Below are positions 1-8,650 of a stretch of DNA of 64,000 nt, piece by piece. How positions within the stretch are numbered: the first letter of the stretch is position 1; every line of letters begins with the position of its first letter. Both the position numbers and the translations under genes were made by a program. The stretch covers positions 1 through 64,000 of the forward strand of contig CABTYO010000013.1 in NCBI GenBank assembly GCA_902489075.1, written 5' to 3'. Below the pieces are notes generated by a model, which was given only the letters and a program-made list of their open reading frames with translations, did no database searches and was not told the origin of the DNA. Source of the DNA: an uncultured Faecalicatena sp. (lineage in GTDB: Bacteria > Bacillota > Clostridia > Lachnospirales > Lachnospiraceae).

Positions 1-1
1 G

Positions 2-130
2 TATCTGCCCCGCTTTTGTATAGCAGGAAACATATCCTGTAGCATTATTAAGTAAAGCAAATTCATTACTAACATCAACAATTTGGGCATCATTCTTAAG
101 CTCTGCTAAAGTGGAGTTTAACTGATGATC
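2..130 (-). CDS. partial phage tail-fibre-like reading frame, inverted, no start codon
   Basis: Read on the minus strand, 43 codons are open from 130 to the window edge, directly after an in-frame TGA at 133-131. The peptide begins DHQLNSTLAELKND and later reads NNATGYVSCYTKAGQI. That looks to me like the start of a C-terminal receptor-binding domain of a phage tail or baseplate protein; this is recognition by eye, not a search. It has no start codon and points against the holin and lysin that follow. A fibre tail lying backwards just before the lysis genes is what an invertible tail-fibre cassette would leave. It could also be a decayed fragment. Confidence is low because the rest lies outside the window. 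Confidence 0.35.
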
Positions 131-205
131 TCATGAAATTTATTCTAAAAGGTATCTGTAAAGGTACATTTTATAATGCATTTCATAAGTCAAAGGAGGA
201 TTAAT

Positions 206-229
206 ATGGAAATCAGAGCAAGACCGTAA
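206..229 (+). other. seven-codon mini-ORF fused to a terminator hairpin
   Basis: A strong ribosome site (AAAGGAGGAT) precedes ATG at 206. The frame encodes only MEIRARP, and its stop codon falls at the end of the left stem and start of the loop of the hairpin at 220-239. It may be a translated leader in the late-gene transcript or the residue of a short phage gene. I do not recognise the peptide. Confidence 0.3.
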
Positions 230-245
230 AAACGGTCTTTTTATT
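220..245 (+). terminator. rho-independent terminator before the holin
   Basis: AAGACCGT, an AAAA loop and ACGGTCTT form a perfect 8-bp stem followed by a T-rich run. It would end transcription arriving from the tail region, or attenuate read-through into the lysis genes that start 33 bases downstream. Confidence 0.6.
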
Positions 246-277
246 ATGTAAAAAAGCAGAAAAAAGGAGAAGAATCT

Positions 278-754
278 ATGGACAAGTATAATGTAATAAA
301 GGCGATATTATCTGGAGTTATGGCGGCAATCTCCGCCAGATTAGGAATCCTGGGACCAATGCTCTTGGCATTAACAGGAGTTATGATTGTGGACTATATA
401 ACTGGAATGCTGGCCAGCAAGAAAGAAAACGCTATATCCAGCCAGAAAGGCATGTGGGGGATTATCAAGAAGCTCCTGTACATCGTGGTTGTAGGCGTGG
501 GTATGCTGATGGACTGGCTGATCCTGACCACAGCTGACAGTATGGGAGTACATATTCCTCTGGCCACATTTTTTGGATTGCTTGTGGCCGTGTGGTTAAT
601 TATAAATGAATTGATATCAATACTGGAAAATCTGACAAGATTAGGCACACCGATGCCGGCATTTTTGCTGATTATCGTACAGCACTTTAAGGTGGCTGTC
701 GAAGCCAAGGGGGACGAATTAGCAAATATTGATCATAAATCTGAGGGCGAGTAA
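278..754 (+). CDS. phage holin family protein
   Basis: This 158-residue membrane protein fits the phage holin family that includes TcdE-like holins. Holins form holes in the cytoplasmic membrane at the end of the lytic cycle and release the endolysin. Hydrophobic segments lie near residues 9-25, 27-45, 65-85 and 95-115, with a charged C-terminal tail ([15 protein letters not shown]). AAAAAGGAGAAG sits just before the ATG. The lysozyme gene follows 46 bases downstream, giving the usual holin-endolysin lysis cassette. Expression is probably late, from a promoter to the left of the window. Confidence 0.88.
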   Translation: MDKYNVIKAILSGVMAAISARLGILGPMLLALTGVMIVDYITGMLASKKENAISSQKGMWGIIKKLLYIVVVGVGMLMDWLILTTADSMGVHIPLATFFGLLVAVWLIINELISILENLTRLGTPMPAFLLIIVQHFKVAVEAKGDELANIDHKSEGE

Positions 755-800
755 CATCGTCCTCTTTTTGCGCCGGCGCAATGCCGGGGAAGGAGAATAC

Positions 801-1760
801 ATGAGTAAATTAGTAATTGATGTAAGTTTTGCACAGGGAAAAATAAATTGGAACCAGGTAAAGTCTACAGGAGTTGACGGAGTGATTATTCAGTGTGGGT
901 ATGGTGACAATATTATATCGCAAGATGATGTGCAATGGAAAAGAAATGCAGATGAGTGTACAAGATTAGGTATTCCTTTTGGCGTTTACCTCTATAGTTA
1001 TGCTACAAGTCTGATGCAGGCTGAATCAGAGGCAAGGCATGTTCTTAGATTAGTTAAAGGGTACAAGCTTTCTTACCCTGTTTATCTGGATCTGGAGGAA
1101 GAGGGGACCTTGAACGGATCTGCCAGTCCTGTGGAACGTGCAATGAGGTTTGGAGATATCATCGAGGAAGCTGGATACTGGTGCGGTGTCTATGCTAACT
1201 TGAATTGGTGGAACAACTATCTTCCGGGACTGGACCGGTTCACTAAATGGGTAGCGCAGTACAACTCGAAATGCGATTATAAGGGCAGCGGAAAAGACAT
1301 CTGGCAGTACAGTGATAAGGGGCAGGTGGTCGGAATTGGCAAGGCAGTTGACCTGAACGAATGCTACAGGGATTTCCCATCTGAAATCCGGGGCGGAAGC
1401 ACGTCATCCCCCTCAAAACCTATCGCGAAACCGACTCCCGCACCTGTGCCGGAGCCAGCGTCCAAAACACATACCGTACAGCCCGGAGAGACTCTATCCG
1501 GTATTGCCGCCAAGTATGGCACGACATATCAGCATCTTGCACAGATCAACGGGATTGCTGACCCAAACCTGATCTACGCCGGACAGGTCCTCAAGGTCTC
1601 TGGATCAGCTACGGCAGCCAAGACCTACACAGTCCAGTCTGGGGATACGCTGTCAGGGATCGCGGCCAAGTATGGGACAACCTATCAACGCTTGGCCCAG
1701 ATCAACGGTATAGGTGATCCAAACCTGATATATCCAGGACAGGTCCTCAAAATCGGGTAA
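801..1760 (+). CDS. prophage endolysin: GH25 lysozyme with two LysM domains
   Basis: Residues 1 to about 195 match glycoside hydrolase family 25 (Cellosyl/LytC type), a muramidase cutting the MurNAc-GlcNAc bond. [13 protein letters not shown] is the N-terminal catalytic strand and YLDLEEEG carries the acidic catalytic residues. A Pro/Ser/Thr-rich linker ([18 protein letters not shown]) leads to two nearly identical LysM cell-wall-binding domains, each with a YTVQ/HTVQ start and DPNLIY-GQVLK end. I placed the start at ATG 801 because GGGGAAGGAGAATAC lies just upstream; an in-frame ATG at 729 would overlap the holin and has no ribosome site. There is no signal peptide, so export through the holin is expected. 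The protein has 319 residues. Confidence 0.93.
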   Translation: MSKLVIDVSFAQGKINWNQVKSTGVDGVIIQCGYGDNIISQDDVQWKRNADECTRLGIPFGVYLYSYATSLMQAESEARHVLRLVKGYKLSYPVYLDLEEEGTLNGSASPVERAMRFGDIIEEAGYWCGVYANLNWWNNYLPGLDRFTKWVAQYNSKCDYKGSGKDIWQYSDKGQVVGIGKAVDLNECYRDFPSEIRGGSTSSPSKPIAKPTPAPVPEPASKTHTVQPGETLSGIAAKYGTTYQHLAQINGIADPNLIYAGQVLKVSGSATAAKTYTVQSGDTLSGIAAKYGTTYQRLAQINGIGDPNLIYPGQVLKIG

Positions 1761-2178
1761 TAAAATAGCCCGGGTTAATCCGGGCATGAATGCGGCGGGA
1801 AAGGAGCTAAAATAGTGATGAGATTAGCTCCAATCTCATTGCATATATTATCATAGTTACACTGCGCGCGCAACAAAACGGGGCGGAATTTTTCTAAATC
1901 AAGACTTAGTAAATCATGCAGACAACAACCGTATTTGCAGTGTCAGGTTTGCTATTTCAATCCTAAATAATAGCAAATTATATAGAATAAATTTTAACGG
2001 TTAGTAACACGTTAGCAACAAACTGATTCGGGAAAGCTTATATTTACAGTGAGTTTTATTTTTTGCTTTTAACTGTTGGTTAATTTTGTTAACAGAATTT
2101 AACGACCGTTCTATTGTTTCTTCCTCTGATGTCTGCTATCCTGAAAACAGAAAGGGAATAGGAATTGAGGTGACATAT
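1761..2178. other. 418-bp intergenic boundary of the prophage
   Basis: No credible gene is seen. It holds a hairpin right after the lysin stop (GCCCGG / CCGGGC, 1768-1785, no T-run), an 8-bp inverted repeat (ATGAGATT / AATCTCAT, 1818-1839) and a 10-bp GC palindrome (TGCGCGCGCA, 1863-1872). The remainder is AT-rich and supplies the promoter region of the next regulator. The prophage attachment site probably lies here, but without the other prophage end it cannot be located. Confidence 0.5.
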
Positions 2179-3279
2179 ATGAAGATACACGAAATTATCA
2201 GGAGATGCAGGAAGGAACGGGGGCTGACCCAGGAGGAGCTTGCAAGGTATCTCGGTGTATCCACTCCCGCAGTAAATAAGTGGGAAAAAGGCTTGAGTTA
2301 CCCGGATATTACGCTTCTGCCGATACTGGCCGCATATTTTAATCTTTCGGTCGATGATCTGCTCGGATATGAGCCGCAGATGACGAAAGAGGATATTAAG
2401 AAGCTGTATCATGAGCTTGCCTGTAAATTCAGCAGTGAACCATATGAGGCTGTGAGGGCGGAATGTGACGAATATATTAAGAAGTATCACGCATGTTTTC
2501 CACTGCTTTTACAGATGGCAGTGCTGCTGCTTAATCATTTTCAGCTTGCACCGGACCCGCCGGGAGTATTAGAAGAAGTGCTTCATCTGCTTGACAGCGT
2601 GATGGAAAAGGGGGAGGATATGCGGTTGACAAAAGAGGCTATGCAGCTCAAAGGAAACTGCTATCTGATGATGCAGAAGCCGGAGGAACTGCTGGATATG
2701 CTGGGGGAACAGGTACAGGCGATTCCCCAGGACCAGGAGATGCAGGCAATGGCCTATCAGATGAAGGGCGACCAGGAGAGAGCAAAGGCGGCGCTTCAGG
2801 TCAGTATGTATCAGCATCTTCTGACACTGATCGGAGACTCGGCAGTCTATGTATCCTGGGAGCAGGAGGCATCAAAAAAGGCGGAGGAAATGATCCGGCG
2901 CACGCTGGATATGGTCGGGACCTTCCGGGTAGAACAGCTGCACTTTAATGTAACTGCACAGGTTTACCTGACCTTTGCCCGGTATTATTGTATTGCGCAG
3001 AAGCCTGCAGAGGCCCTGGATATTCTGGAACGTTATGTGGATTGTGTAGCGGCACAGAAGTTTCCGCTGGAGCTTCATGGGGATGATTACTTTGACAAGG
3101 TGGACGGTTGGATTACGGATCTGGCATTAGGAAGAGAAGCGCCAAGAAGTGAAGCTATTGTAAGCCAGAGTATTATACAGTCCGTTGCAGAAAATCCGGC
3201 TTTCGAGAGTCTGAAAGAAAATCCAAGGTTTACTCATCTTGTAATGCGTCTGGAAGAATACTGCGGAAAATCATTTTAA
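2179..3279 (+). CDS. XRE-family transcriptional regulator with helical sensor region
   Basis: Residues 1-65 form a Cro/CI-type helix-turn-helix (RKERGLTQEELARYLGVS, then TPAVNKWEKG and YPDITLLPILAAYF). The remaining ~300 residues are alpha-helical and resemble the TPR-like regions of signal-sensing XRE regulators. GAGGTGACATAT precedes ATG 2179; a longer frame starts at 2086 but its first 31 residues are not protein-like. It heads a cassette with a PLDc_N peptide and an ABC-2 exporter, so it probably controls that exporter in response to a toxic compound. The ligand is unknown. A paralogue lies at 12158-13237. Confidence 0.85.
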   Translation: MKIHEIIRRCRKERGLTQEELARYLGVSTPAVNKWEKGLSYPDITLLPILAAYFNLSVDDLLGYEPQMTKEDIKKLYHELACKFSSEPYEAVRAECDEYIKKYHACFPLLLQMAVLLLNHFQLAPDPPGVLEEVLHLLDSVMEKGEDMRLTKEAMQLKGNCYLMMQKPEELLDMLGEQVQAIPQDQEMQAMAYQMKGDQERAKAALQVSMYQHLLTLIGDSAVYVSWEQEASKKAEEMIRRTLDMVGTFRVEQLHFNVTAQVYLTFARYYCIAQKPAEALDILERYVDCVAAQKFPLELHGDDYFDKVDGWITDLALGREAPRSEAIVSQSIIQSVAENPAFESLKENPRFTHLVMRLEEYCGKSF

Positions 3280-3328
3280 ACTTGTCAAGGAAACGGCGAA
3301 GCGGAGTGAGAATTTCCGCTTTGATAAT
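3280..3328 (+). repeat. dispersed hairpin repeat, copy 1
   Basis: This is an imperfect palindrome: TTGTCAA / TTGATAA as outer stem, a left-side bulge GGAAACGGCG, then AAGCGGA / TCCGCTT around an 8-base loop. The same layout recurs at 12075-12124 and 31934-31980. It sits immediately after the regulator stop and before the next ribosome site. The function is unknown; it may act in the mRNA as a processing or attenuation element. Confidence 0.55.
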
Positions 3329-3356
3329 AGGAAAGATAAACGAGGAGGGAAAGAGA

Positions 3357-3569
3357 ATGCATAATGTGGATTTGTTTATGGAATATCTGCCGGTATTACT
3401 GCCGGTGATGGTGATTGAATTAGTTCTTATGGTGACGGCTCTGGTGCATGTTCTGCGCCACCCAAATTACCGGTTTGGCAATAAGGTTCTCTGGATTGTG
3501 GTCGTGGTGCTGATCCAGATCATCGGGCCGGTTGTCTACTTTGTATTTGGAAGAGGGGAAGAAGAATGA
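3357..3569 (+). CDS. PLDc_N domain small membrane protein
   Basis: This 70-residue protein has two hydrophobic segments (residues 10-33 and 44-63) joined by HPNYRFGNKVLW and ends in FVFGRGEEE. That is the pattern of the phospholipase D N-terminal (PLDc_N) domain seen as a stand-alone membrane peptide in Firmicute exporter cassettes. CGAGGAGGGAAAGAGA precedes ATG 3357; the frame continues upstream but without a better start. Its stop overlaps the ATG of the ABC ATPase (ATGA), so the two are translationally coupled. It may be an accessory subunit of the exporter, but its own activity is not known. Confidence 0.8.
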   Translation: MHNVDLFMEYLPVLLPVMVIELVLMVTALVHVLRHPNYRFGNKVLWIVVVVLIQIIGPVVYFVFGRGEEE

Positions 3570-4483
3570 ACATACTTGAAATAGAGGGCCTGAAGAAAAA
3601 GTTTGGAACCCACCAGGTTCTGGACGGACTGACGATCCATGTGCCGGAACATTCTGTCTTCGGATTCCTTGGAAAAAATGGTGCCGGGAAAACGACGACG
3701 ATGAAAATCGTATTAGGACTTTTACAGGCGGATGATGGCGAAATCCGCGTGCTTGGTGAAAGGGCAGTGTATGGGCAGACGAAGACAAACCGTTATATCG
3801 GATACCTGCCGGATGTGCCTGAGTTTTACAGCTATATGAATGCGAAAGAGTACTTAAGGCTGTGCGGACGGATCACGGGGATGAGTGATAAAGAGATTCG
3901 CCTGAAAAGTGATGAGCTTCTGGAGCTTGTCGGTCTAAAAGGAGTAAAGAAGCGGATCGGCGGTTTTTCCAGAGGAATGAAGCAGCGTCTGGGGATTGCG
4001 CAGGCTTTGTTTCATGAGCCGAAGCTTCTGATCTGTGACGAACCGACCTCTGCACTGGATCCGGTAGGACGCCGGGAGGTCCTTGAGATCATGGAACAGG
4101 TGCGGGAGAAGACGACCGTTATTTTTTCCACACATGTACTTTCCGATGTGGAAAGGATCTGCGACAGGGTGGCAGTACTCAATGACGGGCAGGCGGTCAT
4201 GGAAGGAACTCTGGATGAGATAAAAGAGAAACATAAAACGAACAGCCTGCTGATTGAATTTCCGGGAAAAGAGACTTTAAAGCAGTTCATGGAAGAACCG
4301 TTGTTCCAAAAGCTGCTGTCCGCATCCAAGACAGAGGGCAGTCAGATCATCATCCATGCGGGAGACATACTACAAGCGGAGGCAGAGCTGATTCACGGCT
4401 TGAATGAGACCCGGCTGATGCCATCCAGGCTGGAAATCCTGGAACCATCGCTGGAAGGATTATTTATGGAGGCAATACAATGA
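3566..4483 (+). CDS. ABC transporter ATP-binding protein (ABC-2 exporter)
   Basis: The 305-residue ATPase belongs to the CcmA/bacitracin-exporter group. Walker A is GKNGAGKTT (about residues 36-44), the signature is FSRGMKQRLG, and Walker B is LLICDEPTSALD followed by the switch histidine in FSTHVL. The last ~85 residues form the usual variable C-terminal domain. It overlaps the upstream PLDc_N gene and the downstream permease gene by four bases each, showing one operon. Together with the permease it would energise export of an antibiotic, peptide or lipid; the substrate cannot be told. Confidence 0.93.
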   Translation: MNILEIEGLKKKFGTHQVLDGLTIHVPEHSVFGFLGKNGAGKTTTMKIVLGLLQADDGEIRVLGERAVYGQTKTNRYIGYLPDVPEFYSYMNAKEYLRLCGRITGMSDKEIRLKSDELLELVGLKGVKKRIGGFSRGMKQRLGIAQALFHEPKLLICDEPTSALDPVGRREVLEIMEQVREKTTVIFSTHVLSDVERICDRVAVLNDGQAVMEGTLDEIKEKHKTNSLLIEFPGKETLKQFMEEPLFQKLLSASKTEGSQIIIHAGDILQAEAELIHGLNETRLMPSRLEILEPSLEGLFMEAIQ

Positions 4484-5247
4484 GAGCATACGCAGCATTT
4501 ACAGCAAAAGAATTTACCGAGTTTACAAGGACATATAAGCTGTTGATCATCGGGCTGGTATTCCTTCTGTTTGGATTCATGAGTCCGCTGGCGGCAAAAT
4601 TCATGCCCGAACTCCTGACCCAGCTCATGCCGGAAGGAATGCAGATCACGCTTCCGGATCCGTCCGCCCTGGATTCCTGGATGCAGTTCGAAAAAAATGT
4701 GTCGCAGATCGGGATGTTCGTCATTGTGATCCTGTTCAGTGGTATGATGGCAGGAGAATACTCGAAGGGAACACTGATCAATATTCTGACAAAAGGACTT
4801 CCCAGGCGTACAGTAATCCTTTCCAAATTCACCGCAGCAGTCCTGTTATGGTCAGGGGCGTATCTGGTATGCTTTGGAACGTCATATGCATATACCTGGT
4901 TTTACTGGCGGGATACCGTAAACATACAGGGACTAGCCGAAGCCATCTTCGCACTGTGGCTTTTCGGAGTACTGCTCACAGCCGTCACACTCCTTGGCAG
5001 CGTACTCGTCAGAACATCCTACGGAGCACTCCTTTTTACCGGACTGCTGGTGGTCGTCCAGTTTCTGTTGAACATGATCCCAAAAGTCAAGGAATACAAC
5101 CCCATCCAGCTCGCTGCCGGAGGAACGCCACTGCTGCAGGGCCAGCTGGAAACCGGAAGCCTGGTAAAACCCATGATCGTGGCGGTAGTTTGTATCTTTA
5201 TCAGTATACTGGCAGCCTGCGCAGTATTTAATAAAAAGAAATTGTAG
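4480..5247 (+). CDS. ABC-2 type permease
   Basis: The 255-residue membrane protein has about six hydrophobic segments (for example residues 22-40, 80-100, 115-135, 155-175, 180-200 and 230-248). The large loop after the first segment is typical of ABC-2 permeases partnered with CcmA-type ATPases. FTAKEFTEFTRTYK at the N-terminus is the cytoplasmic coupling stretch seen in this family. It overlaps the ATPase gene by ATGA and is the last gene of the operon, which ends at the terminator at 5308-5343. Confidence 0.88.
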   Translation: MRAYAAFTAKEFTEFTRTYKLLIIGLVFLLFGFMSPLAAKFMPELLTQLMPEGMQITLPDPSALDSWMQFEKNVSQIGMFVIVILFSGMMAGEYSKGTLINILTKGLPRRTVILSKFTAAVLLWSGAYLVCFGTSYAYTWFYWRDTVNIQGLAEAIFALWLFGVLLTAVTLLGSVLVRTSYGALLFTGLLVVVQFLLNMIPKVKEYNPIQLAAGGTPLLQGQLETGSLVKPMIVAVVCIFISILAACAVFNKKKL

Positions 5248-5286
5248 AGAAAATTAACAAAATTAGAATATTCTGAAAATGGAGAG

Positions 5287-5307
5287 CAAAAGGGTCAGAC
5301 CCCTTTG
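5287..5307. repeat. GGGTCAGACCC palindrome
   Basis: CAAAAGGGTCAGACCCCTTTG is a short palindrome (CAAA-GGGT / ACCC-TTTG). Similar GGGTCAGACCC sequences recur in intergenic DNA of many bacteria and are often linked with REP-associated tyrosine transposases. Only one copy is seen here and no such transposase is in the window. Confidence 0.5.
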
Positions 5308-5343
5308 AAAAAGGAATGCTTCGTAGTGAGGCATTCCTTTTTT
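5308..5343. terminator. strong hairpin terminator, exporter operon
   Basis: AAAAAGGAATGC and GCATTCCTTTTTT form a 12-bp stem around an 11-base loop, ending in a T-run. It closes the XRE/ABC exporter operon. It overlaps the first codons of the truncated Rpn frame, so the ATG at 5316 is unlikely to be a natural start. Confidence 0.75.
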
Positions 5344-5903
5344 ACTATGGTGAGAAGGAGTGGGATGGCAGCCGGGACCTGCATAAGCTGCTCGGCATCG
5401 AACGGGAAGAATATAAGATGCTGAAAAAGTATGTCCCCAATTATACAATTAATTTGATTGATCCAAGAAAATTGGGCGACTTATCCTGCTTTCAAACAGA
5501 TTTACAGATGGTTTTTGGTATGCTAAAATATAGAAAACGCAAGGATGAACTGTTGAAATATGTACAGAAGAATCGATCATATTTCAGCTCTATAGATGAA
5601 GAGTCTTACCATGCACTGAGAGTAATGCTGGGCTCGGAAGAAAGCTTGGAATTAGTGGAAGAAAAGGAAGGTGAAGTGAATATGTGTCAGGCGTTGGATG
5701 AATTGTATCAGGATGGAGTTGATAAAGGAATGGAGGTCAAAACTATTTCTATGATCAGAAAGATGCATAGACGGGGGATGGAACTTTCTGAAATGGCAGA
5801 TGTGCTGGAGGTGGAACCCGAACACGTTCAGAAGGTAATAAATTTACGATCAGAAGACACCAGTCGTACAGATTTAGAAGTGGCAGAGATCATGCTTGGG
5901 TAG
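5316..5903 (+). pseudogene. 5'-truncated Rpn-family nuclease/transposase remnant
   Basis: The reading starts abruptly at FYYGEKEWDGSRDLHKLLGI, which resembles the middle of PD-(D/E)XK Rpn proteins (the YFGEKEWDG strand). It continues through INLIDPRKLGDL, FQTDLQMVFGMLKY and the helical C-terminus. The N-terminal third, with most of the nuclease core, is missing. The break coincides with the terminator hairpin at 5308-5343, and no ribosome site serves the ATG at 5316. Intact relatives are ~300 residues; this one gives 195. I infer a decayed copy left by recombination beside the palindromic repeat. Alternatively it could be a functional short protein from an unnoticed start, which I think unlikely. 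Confidence 0.65.
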
Positions 5904-5944
5904 TATAATCAGTTTACGACTATTACAACAGGAGGAAAAGGAAG

Positions 5945-6982
5945 ATGATTTATTTTAACTGTGATTATAATGAGGGTGCGCATGAGAAGGTAATGGAGCG
6001 GTTGGTCATGACGAATATGGAGCAGACGGCTGGTTATGGGGAAGACGAGTACTGTGAGCAGGCGAGGAATGTGATCCGCAGGCTTTGCGGGGACGACAGC
6101 CTGATGGTTCAGTTTCTGGTCGGCGGAACGCAGGCGAATATGACGGTGATCGCATCTGCTCTGAAAGCCCATCAGGGCGTGCTGTCCGCGGATACGGGAC
6201 ACATTAATGTACATGAGACCGGGGCGGTTGAGTCTACCGGACATAAAGTACTGCCGCTTCTGTCAGTGGATGGGAAGATTACGGCGAAGCAGGTGGAAGA
6301 TGCTTATCAGAGTCATGTGAGCAGTGACAGTTTTGAACATGAAGTTCAGCCGAAGATGGTCTATATTTCAAATCCTACAGAGCTTGGCACGATCTACAGC
6401 CGGGCAGAGCTTAAAGCACTTTCAGAGGTGTGCAGGAAGAACGGACTGTATCTGTTTATGGATGGTGCAAGACTTGGTTATGGTCTGACGGCTAAGGGAA
6501 ATGATCTGGATCTGGAGACAATCGCGAAGCTGTGCGACGTATTTTATATCGGAGGAACAAAGGTCGGAGCATTATTTGGTGAGGCGGTCGTTATATCCAA
6601 CCCGGCGCTGAAAGAGGATTTCCGTTACATGATTAAGCAGAAGGGCGGTATGCTTGCAAAAGGAAGACTGCTCGGCGTACAGTTCCAGGCACTTCTGGAG
6701 GATGGGCTCTATTTTGAGATCGCAAAGCATGCAAATGAACTGGCAGAGGAGATCCGCAGTGCCTGCAGGAAAGCGGGATATCCATTTTTTGTGGAAAATA
6801 CGACCAACCAGATTTTCGTAACCCTGCCGGATGACAAGCTTGCCAGTCTGCAGGAGAAATACAGTTTCTGTTATCAGGAGCGCGTGGATGAGACACACAG
6901 TGCCGTCCGTATCTGTACAAGCTGGGCAACAGAAAAAGAAAGCGTTCAGAAACTGGTCGAAGATATATTGACAACGATGTAA
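5945..6982 (+). CDS. ltaE: low-specificity L-threonine aldolase
   Basis: This 345-residue PLP enzyme belongs to the beta-eliminating lyase / threonine aldolase family, which cleaves threonine or allo-threonine to glycine and acetaldehyde. The motif YIGGTKVGALFGE holds the Schiff-base lysine, LFMDGARLGYGL holds the aspartate that contacts the PLP ring, and GGTQANMTV binds the phosphate. Length is normal. An AGGAGG site lies before ATG 5945 (AGGAGGAAAAGGAAG). It appears to be a single gene. It is a possible glycine source for the cell, though the GcvP-like genes lie 19 kb away. Confidence 0.9.
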   Translation: MIYFNCDYNEGAHEKVMERLVMTNMEQTAGYGEDEYCEQARNVIRRLCGDDSLMVQFLVGGTQANMTVIASALKAHQGVLSADTGHINVHETGAVESTGHKVLPLLSVDGKITAKQVEDAYQSHVSSDSFEHEVQPKMVYISNPTELGTIYSRAELKALSEVCRKNGLYLFMDGARLGYGLTAKGNDLDLETIAKLCDVFYIGGTKVGALFGEAVVISNPALKEDFRYMIKQKGGMLAKGRLLGVQFQALLEDGLYFEIAKHANELAEEIRSACRKAGYPFFVENTTNQIFVTLPDDKLASLQEKYSFCYQERVDETHSAVRICTSWATEKESVQKLVEDILTTM

Positions 6983-7024
6983 CCTTATCAAGGAAGAACC
7001 AATATTCCTATATGGCGTTTAAAA
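6981..7024 (+). repeat. possible degenerate copy of the dispersed hairpin repeat
   Basis: AACCTTATCAAGGAAG directly after the aldolase stop differs from the copy at 12075 by one base over 16 positions. The following half does not fold like the other copies. It may be a decayed copy or coincidence. Confidence 0.3.
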
Positions 7025-7061
7025 CATATCTAACAGAAAATCAGGGAGCAGGAGGCGTTCG

Positions 7062-7595
7062 ATGAAAAAAGAAGATACAGAATTTAATGTGTGGCGCGAG
7101 TTGTCGGACTGGCTGAAAGTCATTGTCATTGCAGCAGCGGCAGCGTTTATTGTCAGCAGGACGCTGATTGTAAATGCACAGGTGACCTCCGGTTCCATGG
7201 AGACTACGGTCATGACAGGAAGCCGGGTATTTGTCAGCCGCCAGGCATATTTGTTCCATGAGCCAAAGCGCGGTGATATTGTGACATTTTACTGCCCGGA
7301 TGAGCCGGATACGGAATATATGAAGCGGATCATGGGGCTCCCCGGAGAGACGATTGAGGGGAAGGACGGCATCGTATATATTAATGGGAGGCCGATCGAA
7401 GAGCCTTATATCAAGATCAAGTTTGATCAGGATTTTGGACCATTTAATGTTCCGGAAGAATCGTATTTTATGATGGGGGATAACCGGAACAACTCGTGGG
7501 ATTCCCGGTTCTGGGTCAATAAGTTTGTTAAGAAAGAGGACATTATTGGAAAAGCAGAGCTGGAGTATTTTCCGGAGATTAAGGCATTTTTCTGA
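7062..7595 (+). CDS. lepB: signal peptidase I
   Basis: The 177-residue type I signal peptidase removes signal peptides from exported proteins on the outer face of the membrane. It has one N-terminal membrane anchor (residues 18-37), then the catalytic serine S45 in VTSGSMET and the general-base lysine K88 in YMKRIMGLPGE. The downstream boxes GDNRNNSWDSRFW and a C-terminal beta strand complete the fold. The size is that of the small Gram-positive form. AGCAGGAGGCGTTCG precedes the ATG. It is followed at 36 bases by an uncharacterised gene. Firmicutes usually carry several paralogues, so the substrate set is not known. Confidence 0.94.
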   Translation: MKKEDTEFNVWRELSDWLKVIVIAAAAAFIVSRTLIVNAQVTSGSMETTVMTGSRVFVSRQAYLFHEPKRGDIVTFYCPDEPDTEYMKRIMGLPGETIEGKDGIVYINGRPIEEPYIKIKFDQDFGPFNVPEESYFMMGDNRNNSWDSRFWVNKFVKKEDIIGKAELEYFPEIKAFF

Positions 7596-7631
7596 TTTTT
7601 TGCAATGTAATCAGAAAGCGAGGAAGAAATC

Positions 7632-8630
7632 ATGCAGGTATACTTTGACTGTTTCTTACGGAGAAACGCTGGGGTGACACCGTGCGATACAGTCCAGACT
7701 GTGAATGCCCGGTTTATGGCGGGCGGTCTGGAACGGGTAATCCCGGCGTTTTATCTTTTTGAAGAGGGAATCGTGTTCGATCTGATCACGGTGATGGATC
7801 TTAAGGTCATGCAGGCTTTTTATGAAAAGTATCAGGTCTGGGAGAACATGTCAGGTGAATTGACAGAAGCCCAGTATCAGAAGTCTGTACAGGAGAATCC
7901 TTATCAAAGTGTGGACATCGCAAAGCTGTGGATCAATGGAAGTTCACAGATCAGCGGGCTGGAGTGCTCAAGTATCTGGAATGTTCCGGAAATCATGGAA
8001 GACTCAGACAGGGAAGCAGTGGAGGAACTGATCCAGGCATATCCCCAGGTGTTGGACGACAAATCCTGCTTTTTCTGTGAGCGGTGTAAGGTAAATACAA
8101 TGGAAAAATGGGAAAAGAAACCATTGCATACGATGCAGATCCGGACAAGAGAGCAGTTAAGGACAGAGGCCTTTGAGCTGGAAGCAGAGGTGGAGCCGGG
8201 AGAAGAGGTAAGCTTTACATTTACCCACCCTGTCACAGGAGCTGCACATCAGATTTATCTATATGATACAAAGCGTAAGGAACAGCTGGACAGTGAGATG
8301 GAGATCTGCTTTTATACAGGAATAATGGAGGTTGTACCCAAACTGCAAAAAGGGGACAGACTGCTGTTTGACAGCTCAATTTCCTGTCGAAAGAGGACGG
8401 ACGGAAATGGTGCTGGACAAGTCTCTGTTATTGGAGGATCATCAGGTCCCGTAGCTGTTTTTATGGCATGGAAAGACGGGGAAGCGGAGAAATCACGACA
8501 TGGGGGAGAAGTGAAGCCCTGCTTTTCAAAACCATTCTGGTCAGGGGAAGACGGGAAAAGCCTCTTTCGGATCACAGGGCTTGAGTATGTAGTGAAAGAA
8601 GGGGAATTGATAACGGTAGACATCCAGTGA
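7632..8630 (+). CDS. hypothetical protein, 332 residues
   Basis: I do not recognise this family. The sequence looks genuine: good codon use, a ribosome site (GCGAGGAAGAAATC) and co-direction with its neighbours. There is no signal peptide or membrane segment. The N-terminal ~140 residues are mixed alpha/beta (MQVYFDCFLRRNAG, FYLFEEGIVFDLITVMD). A Cys pair FFCERC lies near residue 147, and the C-terminal half is beta-rich (FTFTHPVTGAAHQIYLYD, LLFDSSISCRK). Its stop is only 20 bases from the next start, so it is probably co-transcribed with the nicotinamidase-like gene. No function can be assigned. Confidence 0.75.
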   Translation: MQVYFDCFLRRNAGVTPCDTVQTVNARFMAGGLERVIPAFYLFEEGIVFDLITVMDLKVMQAFYEKYQVWENMSGELTEAQYQKSVQENPYQSVDIAKLWINGSSQISGLECSSIWNVPEIMEDSDREAVEELIQAYPQVLDDKSCFFCERCKVNTMEKWEKKPLHTMQIRTREQLRTEAFELEAEVEPGEEVSFTFTHPVTGAAHQIYLYDTKRKEQLDSEMEICFYTGIMEVVPKLQKGDRLLFDSSISCRKRTDGNGAGQVSVIGGSSGPVAVFMAWKDGEAEKSRHGGEVKPCFSKPFWSGEDGKSLFRITGLEYVVKEGELITVDIQ

Positions 8631-8650
8631 AGGTAGAACAGGAGGCAGTG

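Noticed and set aside
1818..1857. Twelve-codon frame (MRLAPISLHILS) after the lysin, ribosome-like AGGAGC upstream
   Set aside because: It overlaps an inverted repeat that explains the sequence equally well; no evidence of translation.
8627..8650. Upstream GTG start for the nicotinamidase-like gene
   Set aside because: The ATG at 8651 has a proper ribosome site and fits the family N-terminus with D8.
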